Assembly: GCA_009869945.1 (NCBI GenBank)
Contig: WIXG01000069.1
Location: 124,001 to 188,000, forward strand
Direction of reading: 5' to 3'
Length of the DNA stretch: 64,000 bases
Source of the DNA: Mesaphorura yosii
Lineage: Eukaryota; Arthropoda; Collembola; Poduromorpha; Tullbergiidae
Below are positions 1 through 11,189 of this stretch, one piece after another (position 1 is the first letter of the stretch; every line of letters begins with the position of its first letter). The notes beneath the pieces were generated by a model, which made no database searches, was not told where the DNA came from, and was given only the letters and a program-made list of their open reading frames with translations. The position numbers and the translations under genes are program-made.

Positions 1-30
1 AATCTTTGACTTTTGTTCTACTTCACTTAC

Positions 31-2098
31 CGTTTTGGCAGTAATAACTGTCCACGCAACAACCGCCCCTCTTGTACAACCTGTGGCATGATTCTTTGCC
101 TGGTGGAACTACTCCCAATTGCTCGGGACACTCAATGTTAACACATTGAATTTTGGATTTGTTGCCAACATTGATGCAGGTGCAGGACGCACGACAGTCT
201 TTTATACTAGCCGCATCTTTAATTGTTTCCCCAATCACGTACAGATTTCCCTGATAGCGGCACTTCGGTTCGGATTGAGTACTGGCTGTTAAATTCGAGT
301 CAGCTGCAAAAATGAAAGAAAGAATTCGAAACTGGTAATTTAGGCCAACAACAGTGATGTGATGTTCCTCTTACGGCAATCAAATCGTGTCGGGCAGCAT
401 GAATTTGAGTCATAAATCGGTTTGCAGCCCAATGCTGTATAGTGTGTGTAACGACTCCAGGGGCAGTCAACCTTGGAACAAGACGCGTCTGAAAAATATT
501 ACAGACTTTCAAAATCACAGTTTAAACACTGACGCATGATTACGACAGACAATGATTTACCGTGGGCAGGTTCGTCCCCTCCACAGGTGCGGACACATTC
601 GTCCGCACTATTAAAATTGTTCTCATTACCAGCACAGCCACCAAACACGAATCGTTCGCAGCGATTGTTAACTTGATTAAAATAGTAGCGATCATACAAC
701 GCATAGCATGGGCCCGGGTTCATCGGCAACTTGCAGACTTCTTTTGGCTCCGATTTCAGGCTCGCAGTCGATTGCTTGTATTCTCCGCAAGCCTTCTCAC
801 ACAAAGACTTTGCCCGGAAGTTATTCTTTGTCGCGCCACAGCCTTGAAACATGAACTGGACACACTTCCTTTCACTGGCGTTGTAAGTCCAGCGAGGAAG
901 ATAGCCTTGGCATGAGGAACCTTCTTCGGTGTGAGACAACTCGCAAATGGCGGCTGGTGTTCCGTCATCATGGATTGTAATCGATGCTTGTGGGCGTAAA
1001 TGCTTTGCACACTGTTGTTCGCAATCCCTGAGAGAATCAAACCGATTTTTTGATCCAGCACATCCGCCGTACAAGAACACTTCGCAACGTCCAGTGCCTT
1101 TATTGTAAAAATGTCTGCAAACACAAAGACAAGTAAAGCTGTTCATTTCTAGATAATGTTTTTGTTTCGTAAGACATAATTTTGAAATTTACTTTGGAAT
1201 GGAAGCTCTGCATGGGCCGACAACCTTCTTCTCTAAACATACGTCATCTTCCTGAATCAGGTTTTGCTCAATTTGGAATTCGACCACCTCGGCTTCAACT
1301 TCCTTATTGCCATCTGCCTGTTGTTTTGGCTGAGTGTCATCCTTCGGTGCGTTTATGGGTTCTGAAATTGAGGAAATTGGAACCGTTTGATTGCATTCGT
1401 TGCATGACGCTGCATTTTCCTAGACAAGCCAGTCGCTATTTGCAAGATAGGAATGCATCCTCATTATTTATGCGCATTTATGATGTGTTTCGAGTTTGCG
1501 TTTAAAATTAGAATTGCACGCTTCATATTCACCATTGTTGTCGCCCAATGTCTTGTCCTTGGCCTTCGCCCATTAAACCTGACGCTTAATCCCGACAAAC
1601 TACAAAAAATTCCGCAATGGCAATGCCGTGCGCGTTCATTTGTTCATTGTCAAAGACTAAGCCATCCGATCCTGCGAGAAATCTATGCTCTCCGTCATAA
1701 GCTTTGTTTTACAATTCTTTCTGGTTGAATGCACGCTACGTTCTTGAGAATTAATTGCTTGTCTAGTGATCTGACGCGTATGACACGAATGCCAGTGTTA
1801 CATAAGATTTTTTCAAAGCTTCAACTTCAGTCTTGCAACAAGTAAAATTTAAAACAATTGTGTTTCGAACTGGACAAGAAGTCTGCATATTACACGAATT
1901 CATTACAGAATACTTAATCGGAATTCAGAACTCCAGTGGTTGGTGCTCCATCGAGTTGTATCAACCGTTCATGTCAAGGGCATTTGTAGGCGAGATAATC
2001 AGAGAGCAAGACTTACGTGGGTACGCTGAGACAATTGTTGCACGCCAGTCGTGGGCTTGCAATAGGCAGAAGGTGAAGAGTATGAACTTGAACTCCAT
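31..2098 (-). CDS. Secreted Kunitz x3 / VWC-like multidomain protein, 3' end outside window
   Basis: Exons, in coding order: 2098-2017, 1361-1193, 1114-561, 488-375, 303-31. Phases agree at every junction, and the last exon ends on a donor (GTAAGTG), so the gene continues past the left edge. The ATG at 2098 opens a hydrophobic signal peptide (MEFKFILFTFCLLQAHDWRA), giving a secreted product. A short acidic linker follows, then three Kunitz/BPTI domains. Each has the C...GGC...C...C pattern, for example FLYGGCAGSKNRF, FMFQGCGATKNNF and FVFGGCAGNENNF. The first Kunitz domain is split by the 1192-1115 intron. After them come two cysteine-rich modules of VWC-like type, including SCCPTRFDC and GGCCVDSYYC. 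Kunitz domains usually inhibit serine proteases, so an extracellular inhibitor or matrix protein (papilin-like in flavour) is inferred. Its targets and full length are unknown. Confidence 0.85.
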
Positions 2099-2296
2099 TG
2101 TTTCTCACACACTAAACTGAAAACTGCAGTGTCCGAAAAGCCGGTGACCGGACGTGTTTACATAAAATACTTTTACAAACAGTCCTAAAATTAAATATGA
2201 CAAAATGTCTTAACCTTTTCACAATTTCAACACGAATTTTCGAGCTTATTATGATGTGAACTTGAATCTGTTCGATCAAATGTTGAATGATAATTC

Positions 2297-2325
2297 ACTG
2301 AGACACTGCGGAGGCTATTTATATA
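2297..2325 (-). promoter_or_regulatory. TATA box plus initiator of the Kunitz/VWC gene
   Basis: On the minus strand TATATAAATAG lies at 2325-2315. An initiator-like TCAGT follows at 2301-2297, which puts a start at about 2299, roughly 26 bases below the TATA box. The first coding ATG (2098) lies about 200 bases downstream, a reasonable 5' UTR. The call rests on consensus and spacing only. Confidence 0.5.
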
Positions 2326-3329
2326 ATTCATTACTGAGCGAGTAAAAAATACGCTTTAATTTCGTAATGACGTACATGACATAACACAGAAAATGACTTG
2401 TCAATGACGACCACCTAGAATGTATGTGCACACCTCACACAAGGCAGTAGGTACTGACTTGTAGGGACTGAGATTTGTAAGTCATTCATTTAGTATTACA
2501 CAACCCCATACATCAGCGATCAGTTTGCCGGTACCTGAATCTATCGTTACTCGGCTGATCTTCAAGTCATAACGTTTCACAGAAATCATGAAACAGATTC
2601 CAAGCTCATTCTGCTTAACAGACTGTTGGGAAAATCCTGAGGTTTTATGTTTGCGATTTATTTTACATCTCATCTCATCTGCGTTCTACGTATTTGTATT
2701 TATGTGTACACGCCGCGCAGGATACCACGAGCACGAATATTTAGCACACTTTCTTCCTTGAGCTGACCATAAAAGATAACCTTCCTCCACTGGCTTTTAT
2801 GCGCCAAACACATTTCATGGAATTCGTTTTCCAAGTCAATCGGCTTGACGAGAGACCAAGGCGATGAGGTGGAATGGATTCATGACTTTATTGACGCGTT
2901 GCTAATTCTGGGCTAAAATTACCTGTAGTGTTTGTGATTTGATTCATTTTATTCATTCTGGTTCTGGCATTGAAAAGAGCGTAAATTAATATCGTCAACA
3001 AACTTGTTTGAGTTCTTTTGGGCTTTGTATGGAATTATGGAGAATTGGACAGGAAGTCCAAAAAGTTATGATTGCACGGTTCCCTATGGAAGACTGAGAC
3101 CACTACTCATCAACCTTTGAGAAGCTTCCGCTTAAAATAAAACTTAAAGCTGACGTTAATCCGACCTGAAGTTGGGGCTCATCAAATTCAAATGTACGCT
3201 CGTTGGCAATAAAAAAAAGTTTCTAGCATTTACTTTTAGATTCGTGTTCAGTCCATTATGATTGACTGATAGCATACGAATTTTGATTGTCTCGACCGGC
3301 ATGAGACATGTTTGGTTTCCTAATTGCAG
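2326..3329. other. Divergent intergenic region; missing 5' exons of the colmedin-like gene not identified
   Basis: This kilobase lies between the promoter of the Kunitz gene (minus) and the first recognised exon of the collagen/olfactomedin gene (plus). That exon starts in phase 0 with coding sequence for a linker, so one or more upstream coding exons must exist, probably for a signal anchor. I looked for a plus-strand ATG followed by a phase-0 donor and found no convincing candidate. Short open frames here look spurious. Confidence 0.4.
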
Positions 3330-6300
3330 GTACAAGCATTCGAAGAATTCTGTGAAAGTACTCAAAAGTACTGCCCGCCATCACCACCTGGCCCAGAAGG
3401 AATGCCGGGCAAATCTGGTCCAAAAGGTACTCGTCTCACTTCGTTCTTCAAAGACTAGTCTTGCCAAGGGCCAGTTCCCTATGTGCTTGATTTGTGCATT
3501 CATAGGCGAAAGGGGCGACCAAGGACTAACGGGAGAAAGAGGACCGATCGGACTGACGGCAAGTTTTTGGGTTTCAACTAACTGTGGAATCTTGATCTTC
3601 GCACTTCATTGAATTCCGGTGAATATTTCAGGGCCTCCCAGGGCTTCCTGGATTTAGAGGACCTCCTGGACCAACAGGTTTACCAGGTAATTAATTTGTT
3701 GCCTCTCCAACCGGTATCGAATATTTAAAAGAAGTTGTCCGTCGTCTTGTTAGTACGAAAACGATAGAATGATACAAACGGGAAAAATGTTTGGAAACGA
3801 TTTGCTCCGAGACAATCCAGATAATTGTTTCCAGATAATGGTTCCAGATAATTGGGCCAAGACAAATTGCTTCATGCAAAGGAGTTTTAGTTTCGTAGTT
3901 CATTGCTGCGAATCAGTTGCTAGGAATATTGATGAATCACCTGAACCCTTTTCATGGATTATTCTCACCCCAAATGCACTCAATCACTCAATTCTCGTGC
4001 TTCTCGAGTCACAGCCATAGTAGAAAGAAACTGTAGAGAAATTGAAATACAAGATGAAAACATATTTATTCCCAATAGGACAACCAGGGTCAGATGGTCT
4101 TGATGGATTCCCAGGTGAGTGGTATTCATGATTTAGTGAAGATAGGAGCTAGTTCCTGCATTTGTACTCATTATTACACGTTTACCTTAGGTGACCCGGG
4201 ACTTGATGGAATCCCGGGACGGAATGGACTCGATGGAATTCCGGGATTGCCAGGGTACCTCTCTCTCTCTTTGTACCATTAATGCCATTATCTTAGTGCA
4301 CCATTAATGTTGCATTTTATAACGGATTATAGGACAACCGGACTTCCAGGGCTGGCTGGACGCAATGGCACTGATGGTAAAAAATCAAACTTTCTTCTGT
4401 TCACCTCAATTTTCCTTCGACTCCAATTAGTAGAATGGCATTATTCTATTAAAGGCGTATTGTGCAAAAATATATTCATTTTTTTATTGGGTTCGGATGA
4501 CTTTGTCCGCAGTTTTTGACATTTAATACTCAGATCACAACAGAACCCATTTAATTTGTTAAAGGCCCTCCATTGCTTGAAATATTCTGGATGTAACAGC
4601 CTGCATCTATTCGGTGATTCTGTATCTGTGCAAAGCAAGTTTGTGAAGGCTATCTTTCTACCTCTCCAAAAATGTATAAGCATGAATGCGAAAATGTTAG
4701 CTGGGGCGGAGGTGGTAACCCATTATCTACAGTTGCACTGTAAGTGCCGGTGCACAAAAGGACACAAGTACAAAGTTCTGGGCTTGATTTTCAGAGATAG
4801 CAGACAGAAAGAAAATCTATGCCCGTGTCCATTTTCTCTTTCTCTTCGCCCACATGCATCTTAAGTTTTCTCTCGCCCGGTTGCTGTTCTGGTCTCAGCA
4901 AACTCTGATGAATGGTTTCCTGCAACTTGTTTTCACTCAACTTTTGTCATTTTTTATATTTTAACCACAACCAGACAGAGACCGGAGTGCATGGCTGGAC
5001 AGCAAACAGACGCAGCAGCGCACCAGAGAAAACTCTTTTCTCCAACTCTAAATTTGTCTTATTTATCTTTTTGTGTTAGGAACCCCGGGACAAACCGGAC
5101 CACCTGGACCCACAGGTTTGTTCTTTTCTCTCGGCTTTGTCTTTATGCGCGCTAGGACTTGGGAATCTTGACAGAGATCAATTTGACAGTTGTTAATGCT
5201 AACATATGAATGTTAGATTGATGTGGAATCTCTTTAGTTTCTTTTGTCTTGCTCTGAACTCGCACGCAGGTGCCACTGGACTTCCCGGAATGAAAGGATG
5301 GCCTGGTAAGTGGCGTGGCGTAAGACTACATTTTTCGATTTACATAATTAGCCAGAGTTATATTTTGTCGCTCTGCTGGTTCAGGTGCCAAAGGTGAACC
5401 AGGAAGAAATGGAATTCCAGGCACAGTTGCTTGTGAGCTGAATTGCAGCACAGCGAGTCGTGGTCCGACGCAAGGTCTCATCATTCCTCCATCAATTTTA
5501 GGTAAGAACACCTAGCGGAGGAATTTGCTTACCATTAGTATGTATTTGTGACATTTTTATGAAATAGTTGCGTGTCTTTTTCATCTTGTTCGCTTTACAC
5601 GCATTCCAGGAAGTGAAATTGGGACACTCCGGCCCTTGATTGTGAGGGAAGGCGACAATGTTAGACTTCGATGCAGCGCGTCCGGGTTTCCACGTCCTTC
5701 GGTTGGATGGAGACGTGAAGACTCCAGATTCACCGCTGGTGCAGAATGGTCAGGTAAATCTAAATTGCATGCAATAAGCATTTCCATTTCCATTGGCCAG
5801 TGGTGTCGGAAGCTCTGAACTAAGCATACGGTCGGTATCGCAATCGCAATCATCGTTGTTCATATTGCCATTCTCACCATTAATCGCTGCCACTGACAAA
5901 ACTCCCAAACCAATTACCCTATCATGTCCAGTAACCGAGATGAAATATCTTCAGGACTCCTTTTCTCTTCTCACAATTTATTTCAACCCACAAGTCCAGT
6001 CCGAAAGATGATTTTACGTGACCCTCAGAGACAATTTGAACGATAATATTTCAAACGAACACTTTCTCTTTTCTCCGGACGAATGTCGAACACTTTTGGA
6101 ATGAAACCAGACACCAGTCTGACTGCTTTTGTTGGCCACAACGTTAGATCAAAGAAAGGGATAATCAATTTGTATCTGTCCAATTTTCTCTAAGTTTGTA
6201 TAAATGAACCCGCAAAGTGAATGAGGCAATTCTTTAAAAGTTCAAGAAAGGTTCCGTACGGTCCACTCTCTCGGTGAATGGTCGGACCAACTAAATAAAT

Positions 6301-9300
6301 CAATTTAGGATTTACTGCTCCCTTTCTATTCTGAGCATGTCATGTCACTTTACAACGTGCAGATCTTTTCAATTTTCGCACTCTCTTTCTGTACATTGAA
6401 ATGTCTCCAGAGCGTAATTGTGGAATTCCTTTGAACCAACTCCGGACTAACGCTTAAAGAATCGAGAATCTGAGCCTGGAATAGCAGTTTTTAAGGTTAA
6501 CCAGCTGAATAAAGTGAGACGAGTAAAAAAGTGTCAGAGTACTGAATCCGAAGACTGAAGACGAATTGAAACAAATTGAAAGGCCGCCCACGTTTCGCTC
6601 TGTCCGTCGGACCTCGTTATACATATCGTGTAGATTCAGGGTTCAGAAGACGACGCACTGATAAAATTGCCAATTTGCAGTGTCTGATGTCAATGGCCCG
6701 ATTCTAAATCTGACCGCTGTCAATCGTCGCCACATGGGCAAATACATCTGCCTGGCCAACAATGGAATCAATCCACCAGCCAGCCGCGTTTATGAGATTC
6801 AAGTACATTGTGAGTGCCGTTTTCCAAGAGTCGGTTGCTCATCTTGTGAAACTTTATGAAATGATGCGTTATGTTTCAGTTCCACCATTTATTCGGATTC
6901 TGACTCCTGAAGTCCATGTTTTCCTCGGTCAGCCTGCAACTCTGGAATGTTTTGTGGAAGCATTTCCAAACGGAATTACGTACTGGGAGACTGCGGACCT
7001 GAAGCTACTCAGTTACAGCGACAAGTACCGCATGACAGCAAATGTTACCGACATCTACAGGGTAATTAGCAATTAACGTAAAAATTAATGGGTTCGTTTG
7101 AAGCTGTGCCTGATTGAATTTTGAATTCTCTTCTCGTAGATTCGAATGACGCTCACGATAACCAGAACCGCGCACTCAGACATGCGACTGTATCTCTGCG
7201 TGTGCAAAAACGAATTTAAAACAGTCAAGGGAAAAGTCAGATTAAACGGTAAGCCGAGAGGACGAAAGTCACAAAGCACAGTTTTAATCCCATGAAAGCA
7301 TGAGCCATAATTAATGCGTTTTATGAACTTCTGTTGTTCCACAGAAGTCGATAGCAGCCTTCCAACGCGACCACCTTATGAAGTGGAACCAGCTCGTCCA
7401 ACACAAATATATGGCAAGGTAATTATGTGGTTCCCTAATGGGCACGCGGGCCGCATAAATCGAGTCGTGAAAGTTGTTTAATGTCGTACTAATGTGTTTT
7501 AATTTGCATAATTGAATCTGATCTTTATCCGCAAACATATGGAACTTGAACCGTGATTTACTGTTTGCAGGAAGCGCCGCCACTGGTCGACTTTCCCGAC
7601 GAATGTCCGCCACCCGCGCCGCCAACGACCTGCACGACATGTCCTCCACGAGTGGAAACGAAATGCAATGCCGGAGTCTTTCATTTACTCGATTACACTC
7701 ACTTTGACATTACGAATCTCGGACGACTTACACGTCCAATCAACAACACGGATCCGCAAAAGAGAAACTCATCCGTTGGTAAGATAGTCGATAGTCCAAC
7801 GTCAGATTGGCCACATATGTTAGTATATCATTGGTTTGGCAGAATGTCTGCTGTCCGCGGTGGGAAAGCCTGTCTATCATGGCGTCGCTAGTTTTAATGG
7901 CAGCTGGATGCGTGAGACAGTTTCAAATCATACGGACTACGCGGACAAGTACTGGGTCACAAACATGAATGAACGGCATAAACTTTATGAGTACCCCAAC
8001 AAGACGATGTTTACACTGGCCGGAGCTGGAGGCATAGGAGGGAAAATTTACACTCTGAGACAACCATTCCAGGTAAGTCGACTGGATTGGTGCATTTACT
8101 CCCAATTACCATTTGTGGAGAATAAGAATTTGAAAATCGATGAAGGGATTAAGTTAAGAGCAGGGATTAGTTTAATGACTCCATTATTGGTGAAAAATGG
8201 TGTATGAACCCCGAATTAGAGAACGTCGGATTTAATCCTGGATTACGTGGTCGTGCGTTTGAATTGATAATGATTCTCTTGCGGTGTACCGTATAATTTT
8301 CAAACAATGGTCGACATGAAGCACGGTCTTTCGCAAGCGATTCAAACTTGTCGAACCATTCAGGAATTGCAATTACGAGTTGGTGAGGTCCGCCTTTGAT
8401 TTCGCTGTAAGTCGTGGGAATGGCAAACGAACTAATCAAAGGCTGAAGAACAAGGATCACCTGTATTCGCCGTAGTCCGTACAGTTCAGACTCTGATTTG
8501 CACACGAATGCCAAGATTCACGTTTGGTTGATGACAAGGAATCAATGGTATAAATATTTCATATCTATCTTGTGATCTCTGAAATGATGTTCATGGAATT
8601 CATGGTCATCAGTGAATCGAAATTGCCAACCGGAAAATCAGCAGCGGAGAGGTCGACTCTGTCAGAATTATTGCTTTGAGGACCTCAAATCGTATAGAAA
8701 TGACAGTTTTTGGAAACGCTTTTTCGAGGTCGACGCCAATTTTGTTGAGGCCTTTTCTTATTTGTCGAAGAAAATGAGTGTTGAACCTGGAAATTGGACT
8801 TGCTAATGTACGTTCTTAATTTTTCAACAGGACAATTCTCACGTAGTTTACAATGGATCCTTCTTTTACGTCAAAGAGCAGAACAAATCACGGCCAGACG
8901 AAAAACCTACCATCGTCAGATTTAAGCTCGACGGGGATGGAGTAACATCACAACGTAAATGACGTTTACATTTTCATTCCAACATCTGCGCTATTTCTTG
9001 CAAAAATCATGAAAACGATGTCACAATGTAATTCCAGATATTGAACTTCCATACGCCTCATTCAAGGCCAGGAGACTGTACAGATACAACGAGAAGCGGA
9101 ACTGGACGTGGGTGGATTTGGCAGTGGATGAGAATGGACTCTGGGCCATCCATTCTCTAGAAAATTCTGAAAATCTTGCCGTAGTGAAGGTTCGTGCGAA
9201 TATATCATTTACGCGCGACCAAAATAACACTTGCATGCGACTGTTTAGATTGACTGGAACGAGTACACGTACGAGTATGAAATCACGTACGGATGGAATA

Positions 9301-9679
9301 TCGAAATATTCCACAAGAATGCAGGGGACATGTTTATCATCTGCGGAATAATTTATGCAGTCGATGATGTTGATATCGTCGAAACGAAGATCAGGTAATT
9401 GGTAATAAATCCTCGCGCTCATATTCATGACTCAAGCACAGTTTCGTATTCGCTTGCAGGCTAGCGTTTGACTTGTACCAAGAACTTGTGCTTAAGATCG
9501 ACCTACCTTTCACTAACCCATTTTCCGACACGGTTATGGTCTCCTACAATCCGCGAACAAAAGAGCTTTTCACCTGGGACAAGGGCAATCAGCTGATCTA
9601 CCCCATCAAGCAAATTGGGTTGCACTCAACTGCTTCGCCAGAGGAGAGAAGGAAAGCATTCGAAGAAAGCAACCTTTAA
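3330..9679 (+). CDS. Colmedin/gliomedin-like protein: collagen repeats, two Ig domains, olfactomedin domain (5' end missing)
   Basis: Twenty phase-consistent exons: 3330-3426, 3506-3558, 3632-3686, 4079-4114, 4191-4254, 4333-4376, 5080-5115, 5270-5305, 5385-5501, 5610-5753, 6681-6809, 6880-7061, 7140-7248, 7345-7418, 7571-7778, 7843-8072, 8831-8954, 9038-9189, 9249-9394, 9460-9679. Small exons encode unbroken Gly-X-Y repeats (GLPGLPGFRGPPGPTGLPG). Then come two Ig domains (LRCSASGFP, with GKYICLANN closing the first; LECFVEAFP and LYLCVCKN in the second), a proline-rich linker, and a C-terminal olfactomedin domain with GSWMRE, DKYWVT and the hallmark DLAVDENGLWAI. The order matches colmedins such as vertebrate gliomedin and C. 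elegans UNC-122, type II membrane or shed matrix proteins at cell contacts and synapses. The first exons, expected to carry the membrane anchor, were not found. The donor after 3558 is GC rather than GT. Confidence 0.9.
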
Positions 9680-9789
9680 ATTTCAATAATTGAAGTTCTT
9701 ATACGAATCGAGTACACATCAATTCTGAAGCATTTAAACACATGCTTTAATTTGAAGTTTGAATTTTGTACATAAAACTTGAAATGACA

Positions 9790-9795
9790 AATAAA
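9790..9795 (+). terminator. Polyadenylation signal AATAAA of the colmedin-like gene
   Basis: A canonical AATAAA lies 111 bases after the olfactomedin stop codon. The convergent dynamitin stop (9909, minus) is only about 110 bases further on, so the two 3' UTRs nearly meet or overlap. Confidence 0.6.
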
Positions 9796-9908
9796 TACAC
9801 TTGTCTACAGTTTTGTGGTATTAAAAAAAATAGCAATGATGAAAAACAGTACTCCGGATGTAAGCTTAGCAATTACACCCGGGAGAGGCCATGCCATCAT
9901 TAAATTGT

Positions 9909-11189
9909 TTACATCTTTCCTATGTAAGTTTCCAATGCTGCCTGCAGTTCCTTCAATTGCTTCTCATTGTCAGCTGTGCCTGCTCGAATTGAATTCTGAA
10001 TCGATTTCACCTCGTTCAAATCTTGTACAACTTCCGAAGCTTTCTTGTGTAATTCACGTAACGAGTCTAGTCTTCTTGTTATCTCGGGCAATGCTTCTAA
10101 AGTGGAGGACGAAGATTCCAACAAATCGTATAGTGAGGAGAGCTGCAATAGATGCACAGTATTAATGAATCTGTCCTTGCTATTCAGGTAGTATCTAATA
10201 TAATTGTTTAATCACTACCACTCACCTTTAGCGTTCTTTCCAATTCCTGCACATCCAGTTTCTTTTCCGATATTTTGGTTACCTTTTGAAGAACTGAATT
10301 CAGCTTAGCCTCCAGTAGCTCAATGTGTGATGGTTCCAGTAAACTTAATTTGCTATGTAAAACTGTGATTGCACCAAGAACTGTACTGTTTTTCGGTTGA
10401 AGACCAATGATGCCCTTAAAAACGCATAAAACGGTTTTAGAATCTATAATACTGGAATCGTCAATCGTTGTAATCTTCAGTGGCTTCCGTCAGCTGTAAC
10501 TCACCAGAGGCTGTGTGCTGGTTCCCAGCACACTTTCCAGCTTTTGAAGCCTTGCTTCCAATTCGGTAACCTTTTGGGTTGGGTTCAAACTACTACCAGC
10601 GTATGCACTCTTCTTTCCTTGACTATCTATCGCACCAGTCAACTTTTCTTTAACTGCTTTACTACTGATTTGCACATTACGATGCGAGATGCTTTCCAAC
10701 TCCTTCTCAAGACCGAACAATTCCTTCAAGTCCACCTGTTCCTTTCCTTGTGGTGGGTTTTCTTTCAATTCCTTTTTCAATTCTTCGACTTCCAACTTGA
10801 GTCGCGCCAACTTCAGTGCTGGAGTTTCTTTTACCTCTTCTTCCCCCCAGACGTGGGATCTGTAACCATGATTCTGATCGAAATTCACAGCGCCGAGGCC
10901 ACCAACCATTTGTAGGCGGAATCTCTCATAGGCCGCTTCAATACTTATATGTGGGCGCTCGATACATTCATTGGGCTCCTCTTCGACAAAGTCGATGTAC
11001 TGATCGGATTCAGGCAAATCTTCAGTTTCATAAGTGTCGGGCTGATCACGGGCCTATGAAAGAACATTTGAATGATAATGTATCACGATGATGTACAGCA
11101 GATCGCTTCGTAACTTTATACTGACAGAAACCATTATCTTATTAGTGGCTTACAATCCCGGGAAGATTAGCGTACTTTGGATCCGACAT
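9909..11189 (-). CDS. DCTN2: Dynactin subunit 2 (dynamitin, p50)
   Basis: Four exons: 11189-11154, 11053-10505, 10414-10226, 10142-9909, giving about 335 residues. The first 12 codons, in their own exon, read MSDPKYANLPGI, the near-invariant dynamitin N-terminus. The next exon continues with ARDQPDTYETEDLPESDQ, the acidic stretch that follows in the family. The rest is largely coiled coil (LKLARLKLEVEELKKELKE; VTELEARLQKLESVLG), ending in KQLKELQAALETYIGKM. Dynamitin links the shoulder of dynactin to its Arp1 filament and is needed for dynein-driven transport; these roles are known for the family. The protein is somewhat shorter than the roughly 380-400 residues usual elsewhere. The gene converges on the colmedin-like gene. 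Confidence 0.95.
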
